Shown here piece after piece: positions 34,594 to 47,500 of a stretch of 64,000 nucleotides of DNA. The notes under the pieces are model-generated. The model had not been told where the DNA came from, made no database searches, and saw nothing but the letters and a program-made list of their open reading frames with translations. Origin of the DNA: Rhypophila decipiens (lineage: Eukaryota > Ascomycota > Sordariomycetes > Sordariales > Naviculisporaceae); the NCBI GenBank assembly GCA_033297075.1, contig MU858061.1, positions 310,001 through 374,000 on the forward strand, in the 5' to 3' direction. How positions within the stretch are numbered: the first letter of the stretch is position 1; every line of letters begins with the position of its first letter. Position numbers and translations under genes: made by a program.

Positions 34594-36898
34594 ATGGCCA
34601 GCAAACACCAAGCCATGTCGATGGAAGCGATGCTCGACGAGGAGCGAAGAGAGGTGCTCGCTCTCCTGGAGGGAACAGCAGCGCGGCCAAAAGCTCCCGC
34701 TCCACTGGGACAACGATCGCCCTCTCCTTACACAGGGCCTCGTTCCCCCGTGCGCAGCATGTTAGATATTGGTGGGGAGCCTCAAGTCCCCAAGAAATCA
34801 AAATCAGTCCCACACTTGAATGTTCCTAACCCTGACCCATTAGCCCCCGTACGAAGCATGCTCGATGTCGATTCTCCTCCGGCCCAACAACCAGCTCGGA
34901 GTATGCTGGATGTTGGCAGTCGGTCCGGTTCCACGCAGAGGCAGATCCTCAGCAGCCCTTCTTCACCAGTCGAGTCAAGTTCCCGATCCTCGTATATTTC
35001 CAGCGGTTCACATCCGAGGAGCATGTCGGATGCCTCCTCAAAACCACCGCCAGTTGATTTTGGCCCGCGGTCGTCGGCTTCTCGATTGGACCCAACTTTA
35101 GAGTATCAGTTTGGTGGAATCATTACAAACAACACTGGCACAGCCCTCCCGAAAAGAGTGACGCAGGGAGGAAAACGCACTCCAGCATCCGCCATGGCCG
35201 AAGTAATGCGCGGGAGTGATCTTTCTGGGCTGGCCCTGCCTGGTGATAGAGGTCGGCATTCGGTTTCAGGCGCGGCAGGACGCTCGAAAGACAAGTCAAA
35301 GTCTCCGCACAATCGACTGGGAGTTCGATCTAACTCGCCTCACATCTCCACTCGACCCCTAAGCCCGGCTGGACGGGCATTGCTAGGAGAGACCCAGGCC
35401 CTCGACATGAACAACGCTTATAGACGACTTTCAGATGCAATGCTGGCCAGGTCTGGAGGAAGTCTTTCGGCACTAGGTAGGAGACAGAGATCTGATGAGT
35501 TAGCGGGAAGTGGAAGATTGGCCAAGGATTATATCGGCCCCGACGGCGAGATCTTGGCCGAAGACAGTAGCGACGACAACAATAGTTCATCTGAGGACGA
35601 GGGTGAGCGCGGCCGAAAGACCGCTCGAGACGGATCCAAGGGGCTGGCAAGTCCTGCTGAAATATCGTCCGACCCGAACAGAACAGCACGCAGTATGTTG
35701 GCGGCAGCCGAGGAAGAACGTAAGTCTCGAGAATGATTGTCTATTACCCGATGCTAGTTTTCATGTCACTAACCTACCACAACAGGCCTCCAGGTGGCAT
35801 CCAAGCAGCCTTACAGGTCGCTTCTTGATGAACCCGAGATCACAGTGACGAACCCGTCGGGAGAACGGATCAAGACCGGGAAGGGCTCAATACACCCAGC
35901 AACCAGCTTCGACCTGCCGCCTAGGTCGGCGGGCACACGTACCCCAATTGACTCTGACACGGAGGCAGATATTACGGATATCAAGCGTGCACAGAAGCTC
36001 TCTTTTGCCATGACCCAGATCATGAACACGCCCGAGGCTCACCGGACGATTCAGATTATTACTCGCGGCGAGTACTCCAAGTTAGTTCAGGAGGCCGAGG
36101 AGGAGCATCGACATCCCAGGAAATACCTCGTTGCTTTTGATCTGAGCGATGAATCTGCCCATGCGTTGGAGTGGGCAGTCGGGACAGTCCTCCGCGATGG
36201 AGACACGCTTCTGGTCATTTACTGCGTGGACGAAGAGACAGGCATCGTCCCTGGCGACCTGAGTGTGCCAGATGAGCCCAAGGCGATGAAGGAGCAAGCA
36301 GCCGCCATCAACACTGTGACTGCCAGCAAAAGTCCCATCACTCCAGGCGGATCTGCCCTCGTTTTTCATCCGAAACCTTCACCATTGGCCTCTGTGGCGG
36401 ACACGTCTAGCATCTCGCCGGCACCGTCAGGCCGAGAGCGCAGCAAGGCCGAAGAGGAGCGTTTTCGCGCTGTCCACGAGATCAGCGACCGGGTTACTAA
36501 GCTTCTCCGCAAGACGAGACTGCAGGTCCGGGTGATTGTCGAGGTTTTACATTGCAAGAATCCTAAGCACTTGATTACCGAAGTAATCGATCTCATAAGC
36601 CCGACGCTGGTGATTCTGGGCAGCCGTGGGAGAAGCGCTTTGAAAGGGTATGTGCTCGTTCTCTCCCTTTTTTCCTTGGTTCGTCTCACTCTTGGTCTAA
36701 TATATGCTAACTGGATCCAACAGCGTCATCCTTGGTTCCTTTTCTAATTATTTGGTGACCAAGAGCTCGGTCCCCGTAATGGTCGCCAGGAAAAAGCTTC
36801 GCAAGCAGAGTAGGTATAAGCGATTGCCGGCTACACACCAGGTGAACAACATCAACAATCCAGCGGCGAGGAGCTTGGCGAATGCGAAGATAGACTAG
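34594..36898 (+). CDS. Universal-stress-protein (UspA) domain protein with long disordered amino half
   Basis: Three exons (34594-35719, 35786-36647, 36724-36898) give 720 residues. The start ATG has a good context (CAACATGGCC). Residues 1 to about 430 are polar and probably unstructured. They carry a repeated short motif RSMLD-V/I at residues 54, 87 and 102, with variants near 142 (RSMSD), 366 (RSMLA) and 386 (RSLLD). From about residue 485 a UspA domain begins (RKYLVAFDLSDESAHALEWAVGTVL). It is split by a Ser/Pro-rich insert of about 75 residues. It ends in LGSRGRSALKGVILGSFSNYL, a full match to the ATP-binding pattern G-x2-G-x9-G-S. The last splice falls inside this motif. The protein is likely a cytosolic ATP-binding stress or signalling factor. 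The ligand and partners of the repeated motif are unknown. Confidence 0.92.
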
Positions 36899-38561
36899 GG
36901 TTTCCATTCTCGCAACGCAGAGGACTCGACCGGATGAAAAAGGTCGTTGCAAGACGCTGTATCATGGTCAACTGAGGTGGCGGAGTGAATACAAGATGTG
37001 GCGGATGATGAAAACTGTCATACGACCTGTATTGATGAATGGCATTAAAAGAAAAAATACTGAATGGGAGCAAAAGAGACGGGTTATATGAATATAAATT
37101 GGAGGTGCTAAGGGAGGGCTTGTGAGAGGAAATGAGTGTGTGGGTGAAGCAGTTTTATGTTGCCTCCACTGTTAGAGTACTGAACATGAATATATGGGAG
37201 CGGTGGGGGGTAATAGTAAATATTGAACAAAAGGAGGAGAAAAGAGGAGGTATGCGGCTATGATATCTTTTTTTTGTTTGGGGGCGTCATCGGATTCCCA
37301 TCAGTTTTCGGGGGCTGGGAGAGGCAGAAGGCCACTCCGCTCGACTGGACTGGACTCTACTCTAATGAAAACAACACCGACCTGACAGGTGTTCTTTTTA
37401 ACTGTTCTGTTGTTTATTTCCCATCTCATCTTAGCTACACATGCCATTGCATACATTAGCGAACTAACTATATGAGATTTTTTTTTTTTTCAGTCCTTTC
37501 CTAGGTACATTTGTGGGTAAAGAGAGGCGTGGTGTTATTCTTTTGGCCGGCTATCCGGTAATTCTGTTCTGAAGGGAAAGCGAGCCTGCATATCTATATC
37601 TCCTACCTACTTGGGTATATACTATTAGGCCTCTTTTGCCACCACAACAATTTTATGTATACAAACAGTGGGAATCTTGGGAGATGTATTCCAGACCAGT
37701 CAAGCTGGCTAGTCTAACCACAGGTAGTTCTATCTTCTGCATTTTGCTTGTTTCTCGATTCTTATCACATGGGTCTTCAAACCCCCAGGAGACACTCCCC
37801 ATTACAGTATTACCGTTCCAACTCGTGAATGCCCCTACCTGCATTTCTGCCTTCATCTTATCCCAGTTCCGAGCCCAGTTCCGATCCCAGTTCCGATCCC
37901 AGTTCCGATCCCAACGCCCATACCCTGGATTTCTTTTGCTTCAGTATGTAAGAGGCTTGGTCCCTTACCCAAGAGGCAGTGGTGAGACACCCAGAAGCAG
38001 GAAGACGCTTCAAACCATACCGTCCATCCATCCATAGCACAGTGAGTATATTCCAACATGTCCAAACCCAACAAGACGTTCTAACCTAAACCGCAACCCA
38101 GCAGGATCATGCTCTCCAACATGAAACTCCAGACCCAAGGACGAACAATATCTATTCAATACCCATCCAAGCCAACCGCACGAGAATTTCTGTAACCAGT
38201 CCGCTACCTCCATGACTCCGACCAGGCCAGGGAATGGAAATGATGCCGGACGAAGTTATCGACAATTATCCATACATCTCTGTGTCGCGAGATGTGAAAC
38301 AATATGCGAAATAAAATCGAGGAAAAGGTTGATCGTAAAGGCCTGGGTATTATTTCCACGACGCCATGGGGTGCTAGTTGTGTACAAAGTGGTAACATTA
38401 TGCTGTCGACAAGTTGGTAGTGAAACGCTTTAGTGACGTTTGAAGCTGAGCTGGGCGAGGTGTCCTGTATAGAGTGCTCGCTTCGAATGGTAGCCGGTTC
38501 CAAGACGACCATGTCCAACAAGGCCTGATCGGTCCAAAACCGGTCAGAGAGCACCGACCTC
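36899..38561. other. Convergent intergenic region
   Basis: The region lies between two genes that end toward each other. No gene is seen. It holds the 12-bp repeat at 37862-37909 and a poly-T run at about 37480. Confidence 0.6.
37862..37909. repeat. 12-bp tandem repeat, four units
   Basis: Four head-to-tail copies of CCCAGTTCCGAT are present; the first ends in AG instead of AT. A decayed fifth copy follows. Confidence 0.93.
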
Positions 38562-40385
38562 TCACTTCCCAGCCTCGTCAACACCTGCACTTTTCCGGCT
38601 GCTGCTTCGGCTTGCCGCTCTCTCGTCCCTCTCTGCCTTTGCATCCCTTCCGCTCTCACTCGTGCTTCCGCTCGCAGTTCCACTAGTAGTCGGGGAAGGT
38701 GCCACAGAAGGAGGCGGTTGTGTTTGCGTAAATACATGGCGGCTTTGGTAGCCTTCGGCGGTTGTAACGTCGACTACCTGGTCCTTCGGAATCATGTCGT
38801 GATCCAAGGTCCATCCAGCCCGTCTGCACAGCTCACTGACCACAATATCGCAGTCTCCGAGAAGGTCCACATCGAAATTAACGTGGGAGACCGGGGTTCT
38901 GGAAATGTAGATTTGTGGGATATTAGGTGGCAAGAAAGGCGGTATCTCTGACACAGGAGCCACCTTGAGGCTAGTGCCGATGACAATAACGAGATCGACC
39001 ACGTCACGATCATGCTTGGATAGTCGGTCGTGGAACCTGTCAGGTAATGCCTCGCCGAAAAAGGTGATGTCGGGCTTCATCACACCGCACGAGTTGAGCG
39101 GGACATCGAACTCGGAGTCTGAGTTGCTATCAAAGTCGCCGGGTCGACGACGGACTTTTCGCTCAGTCCCGTCCTTGTTTACCTTGCGCTTGCGGCCTTT
39201 GTTGGACGAGCTACGCCCTTCGGCACATTTCTTGCACCGTGGGATTCTGCCAGCAGCAACATCAGGAAAGATGGAGTCTCCCTTAACTTGATGCTTGCAC
39301 TTTATGCACGTGGCGGTGGCGAAGGATCCGTGGCACTGGACGAGTTTCTCGGGCAAGATGCCCGCTTTCTCCTCGATGTTGTCAATATTTTGTGAGTAGT
39401 TGGTGAGAAGCTTTCCTTTCTGCTGCAACAGGGCGATGAAGGCGTGCGTGGGCGAGAAGCGGTCTGTGTTTGGCATGACATCCCGCGCTACCGTATAGAA
39501 GATTTCTGGATTCTGCTTAAAGACCTCAATGTCAAATATCTCCTGGGGGTCGCTGAGGCCAAGGTGCTCATATTGAGAGTAGAGGCCTGTGCCCTTTGAG
39601 CGAAAGTCGGGGATCCCGAGCGAGGTAGAGATACCTGCACCAGTCAAGACGATGATGTTCTTGGACTTGTGCAGGAGATTAACAACATCATCAATCGTGT
39701 TGAACTTGGTCAGCTTTGCCCTCTTGGAGAGTTCCCGGGAAAATGCAAGAGTGAGGATGGGAAAGTACTCCTCGTCGGGGAGTCCTTCCAAGAACTCGGG
39801 TGGTCTTATGCTGAAAGCCGTGAGGAGCTTTTTCACCGTGATCAGACCGGCATCGATGGTCTTCTTGCAAAATTCTTCAGGTCCGACGGCCCGAAGAAGT
39901 TGGCGATAATTGACCGCTTCTTCCGGTGTGCAGGCATCGGGGTCTGTGAAGGTTAGTCGCAAGATTCAGGCAATAACATGACGGATTTGGAATTCTGAAT
40001 CACAGTTTGAGAAGCGAGAGAGCGATAAAATGGGCATACCAATGGATACATTTGTGAAGAGTGCATTTGTGAAAAAATCAAAGCTCAACTTACCGTTGGC
40101 AAAATTATCCTCAGTCAGTTCAACCAGGACATCCTCATACAGTGATGTGGTCTCCTCGTCAAGGTCTATGATGCGTTCCTCCAGCTCATTCAGAGGAGCA
40201 TCCTGGTGGTCGGCAGGATGGTCAAGCTCGTCCTTGAGAGCAATGAAGGCCTGCTTTTCGTCATAGTTTATCACGCCCTTGACCCTGGTGCTGGGTCTTC
40301 GGGTCGGGGGTTGGTTCTCGGTGTCATTCTTCTCGGCGCTGCTGGTGCGCTCCTTGGGGGAGCTTTTGCGGCGTGAAGAGTCCAT
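38562..40385 (-). CDS. Sir2-class NAD-dependent protein deacetylase (SIRT1/Hst1 type)
   Basis: Two minus-strand exons, 40385-40094 and 39943-38562, are joined across a 150-bp intron and give 557 residues. A Sir2 amino-terminal region ([19 protein letters not shown] ... [11 protein letters not shown], about 110-175) precedes the catalytic core. The core has GAGIS at 199-203, [22 protein letters not shown], the catalytic histidine at 302 in QCHGSF, and zinc cysteines at 310, 313, 334 and 337. Between the zinc ribbon and [10 protein letters not shown] is a Lys/Arg/Ser-rich insert containing KGRKRKVNK, which may be a nuclear import signal. [14 protein letters not shown] and the C-terminal Rossmann end are intact, and a Ser/Thr/Pro tail follows. 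The enzyme removes acetyl groups from histones, so a role in silencing is likely. The presence of the amino-terminal Sir2 region favours Hst1/Sir2 over the Hst2 group. Confidence 0.95.
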
Positions 40386-42859
40386 GACTGCGATATCGCG
40401 AATGTGAAATGAGTGTATCGGTCGCGTCTTGTGTGCGCTGAATTCTGACTTTGACCGGCGCGAATGAGACGCGACGTTGATGAAACGAGACTGCCGGTCC
40501 CAAGTTCAAGTGGACAGGAAGGTGGGGTGCAAGAAACGGTGAGAGGTACACCGAAAAAGGGTCTTCTTTGAAGCCGGTGCAGAGGAAGATTTGGTAGAAG
40601 ACTCAGAGATAAAACAAGAAAGAAATCGGGTTCTTTGGACAAGACGCGTTCTCGTTGCCAACAGAAGCGGAAACATGCGGTCGGGATAAATGATGTGTTC
40701 TTGAAGAGATGGCGGGCCCAGATCTGGCAAATGTGTGCTCGTGTATTGGTGACGATAGTTGCAGCTTGTCAGGCGTCAGGGGTTCCGGGCTGGGGTTGTT
40801 GTTCAAAGATTGAAACCCTCTCTTGGACGATTCGGCACTGTCTGCACTACAACTTGTCGTCGGCCTGGTTGGACAGACACGTGGGAAAGGTGAAGGTTTT
40901 TGAAGAGAAACAGAGGTGCGTCGATTCTGGTAAACGAGATAAGGATCGCAATTGTTGACGAAGGGAGCCAAAAACAGTTTCCCAACAAGGTGTGCAAAGG
41001 TTGAAAGCCGGGCAGAAAGCAGACAGACTGCTCGATGTTTGCCTTGGAGTGGATTAACACGCTGCAGGCCAAAAGGTGGATGGTGAAGTCTCGTTCTGTA
41101 GAGAAAATAATGAAGAGGTAACCCTTAGGATATGGTCTTTGCTGTCATGAGAGAAAAGAGAAAGCAGAGTAGAAGAAGGTCTCAATAAACGATTTGACTT
41201 AAGACCCCAATAGAGACTCAAAATCGGGCAATTTTGGCTGAAACGATGCAGACGATAACAACGTTGGAATTAATGGTCAACAGAGGGCGGGACGGTGCAC
41301 TCACTTGCAACTCTGCAAAAAGTTGCTGACCGAGGTATTTGGCAGTTTCTGGTCCGGGTAAGTGGAATAGTGAATAAGTTTGGCAAAAAGTTTACGGCAA
41401 AAAGAAATAGAAACAAAAACAATTATTTATTAGGGAAGGGGCAAAGAATCGCTGGAGTGGCAGACTGGCAGGCCCCGACTTAGGAACGATTTAAGCGGAG
41501 CCTGTGATCGGGGGCCCGGGGACCCGGAGACAGACGGAGAGTTTGAGTATCCTCAAGAAGCTATTTGACTTGTCACTCGGTATACAGATGAATTTGAGGT
41601 TTTCGGCTTCAAAACATCGAGTGAAAAGAAGCAAAGATGAACAAAACCAGAAGTCATTGGCAAAAACACAAATGTATAATTCAGCGTCTCTGTGCGGATC
41701 CGTGCAAGAGCAACTGGCATACCGATGGAAATGCGTAACTTCCTTCCCTCGTAACGTCTGCAATCGACGTCATTTTGTTAGTGTCCTGGAGTGGATGGAG
41801 GCACCGGCGACCCTTAGTAAATACCGTATTCCAAAGTCGCAAGGACCGACATTTTCCATCTTTAAAACTTGACCACGCCCGTGTTTACCAAACAAATCCC
41901 AGATGATAGCTGAGCACAAGTACGAGACTAGACTAAACCACCCACCACCCGAATGATCCGATCAAAACCACGAGCACGTACTCAGTATATCCACAATATC
42001 CGAGTTGGTTATGAGGAGGAGGGTGTCAAGTAAATCAAGGTTTTCCAGAGCACAAATACGTGGTGGGCTGAGCTCAAGTTTATGTCCGAGTCAGTTGTTT
42101 TGCAGGTCAAGTGATTCATCCCTCTTGTCAAAGAGCCCCAATATGGTGAGCAAAAAGTTAAATATCTCTCCCTTTTAGTGTGCACATTAAGGATTAAGAG
42201 TTTTTTTTTTCTCCCCCCAAGTGCAGACGTGTTTCTGTCTTTATGCTTTGGATGTCTATGCCGTGCAATGGCCACCAAACGGCCGGTAGGAAAACACTGT
42301 GTCACTGCTGAAGGTCTCCTTGAAGCGGATTCATGTTTCCAGTCCTTCTCAGTTTCGCCTCATAAATGCCTCCTTTTCCCTTTAGCCTGGAATCATTAGC
42401 GGCCTTTAGAGAACAGGATTAAGGACCTTTTCATCTTCTCACATATATCGTATGCTGAGAACGCTTTCGAGAAGAGATGATGTGGTGCCACAGTTGCATG
42501 CTCTCCCTATTTATTTGCTGGGTATCATCTAGACATAACCGTACATTGTGAGCTGAAACCATGCGCCGAGTTGGTGGGTATCAAGTAAATGCAAAGCATA
42601 GTGTTAATGGAAGCAAAGATAATAAAGACTCATTGATCGCTCGAATCAAATGAGCGTTGATGTTTGAGGTTTGGGCAGGTAGCCATGTCGTCGGCCTCCA
42701 ACAAGTACGCCGCTTGAAGGAGATACCCAAAACCTCGTCCGAGAGAACTCTCCACATGGATCCCACATATCCTCCCAGACGTAAAGACGCCGTCCACAAC
42801 TATGGATATCGCGACATGGAAAAATATGTTCGAAAAGACCAGATAATGATGCTGGTTTC
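40386..42859. other. Intergenic, upstream of sirtuin gene
   Basis: About 2.5 kb without a recognisable gene. The part next to 40386 is the sirtuin promoter and leader. No ORF with known motifs is found on either strand, and no repeat of note. Confidence 0.55.
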
Positions 42860-43807
42860 TCATTGCCTGGTCCGCAGTGGCTGGTTGTGCAAGCGGTTTC
42901 GTTGTTTCCTGGTCGGTCTTTTGGCGATACGATGCTCGTGACGAGGCATCTGTTTTCGACGGGGCGATTTCGCCCGGTCCTCCCATTCACTCCTGTCAAT
43001 TATATCGTAGGATACTCGACCAAAATTTTCGACAGGATACTGAACGGCACGATCCCAATCTTCAGGCTTGTCGAAAGGACTCCTGAGCCAAGCTCTCAAC
43101 TCGTGTAATAAGTGTCTGGCGATTTTTCGTCCCAGGTACGTCGAGAGACGATCCTCAAACTGGTTGCTGTGGTCTTGGATATCGACGGTCTTGAGAAGGA
43201 ATATGATAAACTCTCGAATCCATTCGGCTCTTGTCGGCCTGGTGAGGTCAATGCTGTTGGGGTCGGCAACATCCGTTTGCAAGAAATCGAAGATGCGAAG
43301 TTCTCGCTGGAGCCAGACTCTTGCCCGAGACACTAGCTCTGGGCGTGCCATGAAAAGCGCCGGTGATAGCTCTGTGTATTGTGACTCTCCAACCTGTCGT
43401 CGATTGGATCCTACATGGAGAGCGTAGAGGTTCTCTCGATAGATGTGACGTCGTCGGCGAAGCCATTCTGCTTCCACTGGGTCTGGTGTTTGTTCTCGGC
43501 GGCCGCTTTCTCTGGTGGTGCTCCATCCTGACCCTTCTGGCACCTTGTATGTTCTGAGTTCCGTTTGGCCATCTTCTCCCTCTGAAAAGTACCGTACCTC
43601 GCAAACAGCAGCCTTGCAAAGTGGGCAGGTTTCTCGGAACTCTAGCCAGGTGGCAAGACAGGGGTAATCAAAATTGTTGTGCCCACAAGGTTTTGCCTCA
43701 CAGGGCGAAGTAATATTTTCTTGACATATGACACAGATACCGGACTGTGCTTTGTCGGCTGATTCCGAAGGGTTAGGTCTGTTGTGTGATGATGTCGAGG
43801 ATGACAT
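42860..43807 (-). CDS. RING-finger protein, TOPORS-like E3 ligase
   Basis: This is an intron-free minus-strand gene of 315 residues. The open frame extends 46 codons further up, but the first ATG in frame is at 43807, so that start is used. A C3HC4-type RING lies at about residues 23-68 (CVICQENI ... PCGHNNFDYPCLATWLEF ... CPLCKA). A segment with RRRRHIYRENLYALHVGSNR follows, and then a helical region (RVWLQRELRIFDFL ... EWIREFIIFLLKTVDIQ ... FEDRLSTYLGRKIARHLLHELRAWLRSPF). This RING-plus-helical layout resembles TOPORS-type ubiquitin/SUMO ligases. The tail is Arg/Lys-rich and probably nuclear. The catalytic role is inferred from the RING; substrates are unknown. Confidence 0.88.
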   Translation of the reverse strand: MSSSTSSHNRPNPSESADKAQSGICVICQENITSPCEAKPCGHNNFDYPCLATWLEFRETCPLCKAAVCEVRYFSEGEDGQTELRTYKVPEGSGWSTTRESGRREQTPDPVEAEWLRRRRHIYRENLYALHVGSNRRQVGESQYTELSPALFMARPELVSRARVWLQRELRIFDFLQTDVADPNSIDLTRPTRAEWIREFIIFLLKTVDIQDHSNQFEDRLSTYLGRKIARHLLHELRAWLRSPFDKPEDWDRAVQYPVENFGRVSYDIIDRSEWEDRAKSPRRKQMPRHEHRIAKRPTRKQRNRLHNQPLRTRQ

Positions 43808-44561
43808 TTTCCAGGAAGTATAGCCATAGGGATTTGGATTGTGGCGATGCAGAGCAAGATGATTGTATGAGTGATGTCCGAGAGCTGGATGAGTGGAATG
43901 AGTATTTCCCGTAAGTCTGTTCCTGGGCACGAGAGCAGCTTCCAAGGCCTAACCTAAAATTGGAGATGTATGCTGATATCGACGATGCCTGCCGTACCAC
44001 ATACTCTTGGGTCAATGGACTTTGAGTTAAGCCTACCCAGGGATTTACGCCACGCAGCCTGGGCTATTTCAACCCAGAGTACACGGTAGTCATCGACACG
44101 GAGTTGTTTGGTCCGAGTTCAACCTCCCCTTTGAAGCAAGTGTAAAAATGGGCTGCAAAAAACCAACTGTCAGTATTTCTAAATGAAAGCTGAATGACTG
44201 CTGAAAAGACTCATAATCAGTACTATGGACGAATGCTGAACAAACCCTTAATAGATTGTCAAAAAGAAAGTGATCAGCGCATAAAAAGACCAGTAAATAG
44301 TGATCACACCTGTTGCCTTTAAAAATCTGCCTCGGCGTATATAAATATCGGTGACCCCTTATTTTCTTTCTCTTTCAACGGGCATGTCTGTGAAGTTTCA
44401 CGGTAACCACCAGAGTTGATTACATAAGCAGATTCAACGCTAGAAAGGCGGTGTGGCGCCCTGGCCCACCTGCAAAATTCTGCCACCCAAGGCCCCATTT
44501 TATCTGTTTGGAGAATCAGCAACCGCTCTACCATTACACCTACGGAGTACACCACAACCAA
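43808..44561. promoter_or_regulatory. Bidirectional promoter region, RING gene and prp22
   Basis: A 754-bp spacer lies between two divergent starts. No gene is seen within it. A TATATAAAT-like word occurs near 44337 on the plus strand about 225 bases before the prp22 ATG. Shared control of both genes is possible but untested. Confidence 0.5.
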
Positions 44562-47500
44562 ATGGACAACAGCAACAAGATGGAACTCGACGACCTCTCC
44601 CAGCTCGAACTAGTCGGCCTAGTCGAAAAGGTTACGACCGAGTTAAACAATCACATCGGCATCAACGATAAAACTGTCGCCGAGTTCATCATTGCGCAAC
44701 GGTTACAATGCGACAGCCTAGATGCCTTCAGGAAGAGGATGAACGAGCTCGGTGACGATACCTTCACGCCTAGTCTGATCGATTCCATCGACCGACTTGT
44801 CCGTACCATGCACCCGGCCATGAAAGGCAAGGCGGCCATAAAACAAACAGATGCATACGTCTTCGACTTCCAAGACCCCGCCCCGGAACAAGCCCAAGAG
44901 AATGCCCAGGACTCGATCGACGACGTGTTTGCGCAGCTGGAGAGCTTAGAACCTAAGAGCAGGGACTCTAAGCCCAAGCCTCCCAAGGACGAATACAGGA
45001 GCCGAAGTCGAACGCGGAGCCCGAGTCCAAAACCACGAAAGAAGAGGCGAAGCCGTTCTCCCGACCGCGACCGCGACGTCGACAGGAGCAGCAAGAGGCG
45101 CGAGAGGGAATCAAATGGCCGACGTCCCAGGGAATCAGACAGGCGTGGGTACGAGGCATCCGACAGACGTGGCTACGAGGTATCAGACGAGCTCGACGAT
45201 GCGCCAATCCTGAACAAGATATACGATGGGCAAGTCACGGGCGTCAAAGATTTTGGGGCTTTCGTCAATATCCGTGGCGTCAAAGGCAAGGTGGACGGCC
45301 TCGTTCATGTTTCCCGGATGGCCGAGGGCCGAATAAACCATCCCTCGGACATTCTGGAACGTGGGCAGCCTGTCAAGGTGAAAGTGGCGTCAATTGACGG
45401 GTCAAGGATAGGGCTGTCCATGAAGGACGTTGATCAGCAGACAGGGGAGGATCTTGCTGAGCAAGTGAAGTTGGGTTCGGGCGCTAATATGATGGCACTT
45501 GGAGGTCGAGGCAGGAATGGGCATCAGGACGTGTTTCACCCACCTCCGACCAGCACCATAAAAAAACAAAAGAAGAGAATGACGTCGCCAGAAAGGTGGG
45601 AGATCCGTCAACTTATTGCTTCCGGAGTCGCCAAAGCATCGGACTATCCCGAGCTAGACGAGGATTACAATGCGTCACTTCGCGGCGAAAAGGACAAGAT
45701 GGAGCTGGAAGAAGATCTTGACATTGAGGTTCGGGAAGAGGACCCTCCTTTCCTCCACGGTCTCACCAAACAGTCTCTCGAATTATCGCCCATCCGCGTC
45801 GTCAAAGCACCCGATGGATCCCTCAACAGAGCCGCCATGTCGGGAACTGCTCTCGCCAAAGAAAGAAAGGAAGTGCGCGAGGCAGAGACAGCCGAGGCAG
45901 AAGCGGCAGCCAAAGCAGCAACCGCCAAGGGTGATCTCTCAACGCAGTGGAATGATCCACTAGCAGACCCAGAGAAACGCAAGTTTGCGAGCGACCTGCG
46001 GAATGCCAAAGCCAGCGCTCCCAAAGCTGCAGACGGCCTTCCTGAGTGGAAGCGCGCCGTCTTGCCCAAGGATCAATCCTACGGAAAGAGAACCAATCTG
46101 TCCATAAAGGAGCAGCGAGAGTCTCTTCCGGTATTCGCCTTCCGCGATGCCCTGATCGAAGCAGTACGACAACATCAAATTCTCATTGTTGTCGGCGAGA
46201 CGGGATCGGGCAAAACGACACAAATATCCCAGTACCTCGCCGAGGCAGGTTTTACCAACGACGGTATCGTTGGATGTACGCAACCTCGACGTGTGGCAGC
46301 AGTCTCGGTGGCGAAACGCGTGGCCGAGGAAGTCGGATGCGTTTTGGGCGAGGAAGTGGGCTATTCGATTCGGTTCGAGGACTGCACCAGTCCGGCCACC
46401 AAGATCAAGTTCATGACTGACGGCATGTTACAACGTGAGATCTTGTTGGATCCTGATATGAAGCGGTATTCGGCCATCATGCTCGACGAGGCTCACGAGC
46501 GTACCATTGCAACCGACGTGCTTTTTGCACTGCTGAAGAAGACGTGCAAGAAGCGGCCAGACATGAAAATCATCGTCACGTCAGCCACACTCAACGCCGA
46601 GAAATTCTCAACCTACTTCAACAATGCGCCAATCTTCACCATTCCCGGCCGCACATTCCCAGTCGAGATTCTGTACTCGAGAGAACCCGAGTCGGACTAC
46701 CTGGATGCGGCCCTCCAGACTGTCATGGAGATCCATTTGACAGAGCCAGCCGGTGATATCCTCGTCTTCCTGACGGGACAAGAGGAAATCGACACGGCGT
46801 GCGAGATATTATATGAGCGGATGAAAGCTCTGGGAGACGGCGTTCCGGAACTGATCATCCTCCCTGTTTATTCGGCACTGCCCACTGAAATGCAGAGCCG
46901 CATTTTCGACCCAGCACCACCTGGATGTCGCAAGGTTGTCATTGCTACCAACATTGCCGAAACATCTATTACTATCGACTATATCCATTACGTTGTAGAC
47001 CCAGGTTTTGCCAAGCAAAACGTCTACGACCCAAAACTCGGCATGGACACTCTTATCGTCACGCCAATTTCTCAGGCCCAGGCCAACCAAAGATCCGGTC
47101 GCGCTGGAAGAACCGGACCCGGCAAATGCTTCAGGCTCTATACCGAAGCAGCCTACCAATCAGAGATGTTGCCATCACCCATTCCGGAAATTCAGCGCCA
47201 AAACTTGGCCACCACTATCCTCCTCCTCAAAGCAATGGGTATCAACGACCTGCTCCATTTCGACTTTATGGATCCGCCTCCGACCAATACCATGCTTACA
47301 GCCCTCGAGGAGCTCTACGCCCTCAGCGCTCTGGACGACGAGGGTCTCCTGACCCGATTGGGCCGCAAAATGGCCGATTTCCCCATGGAACCATCTCTCG
47401 CCAAGGTCCTCATCACGGCCGTGGACATGGGATGTTCCGACGAAGTCCTCTCCATCGTGGCCATGCTCAGTCTAGTCAACATTTTTTACCGGCCCAAGGA

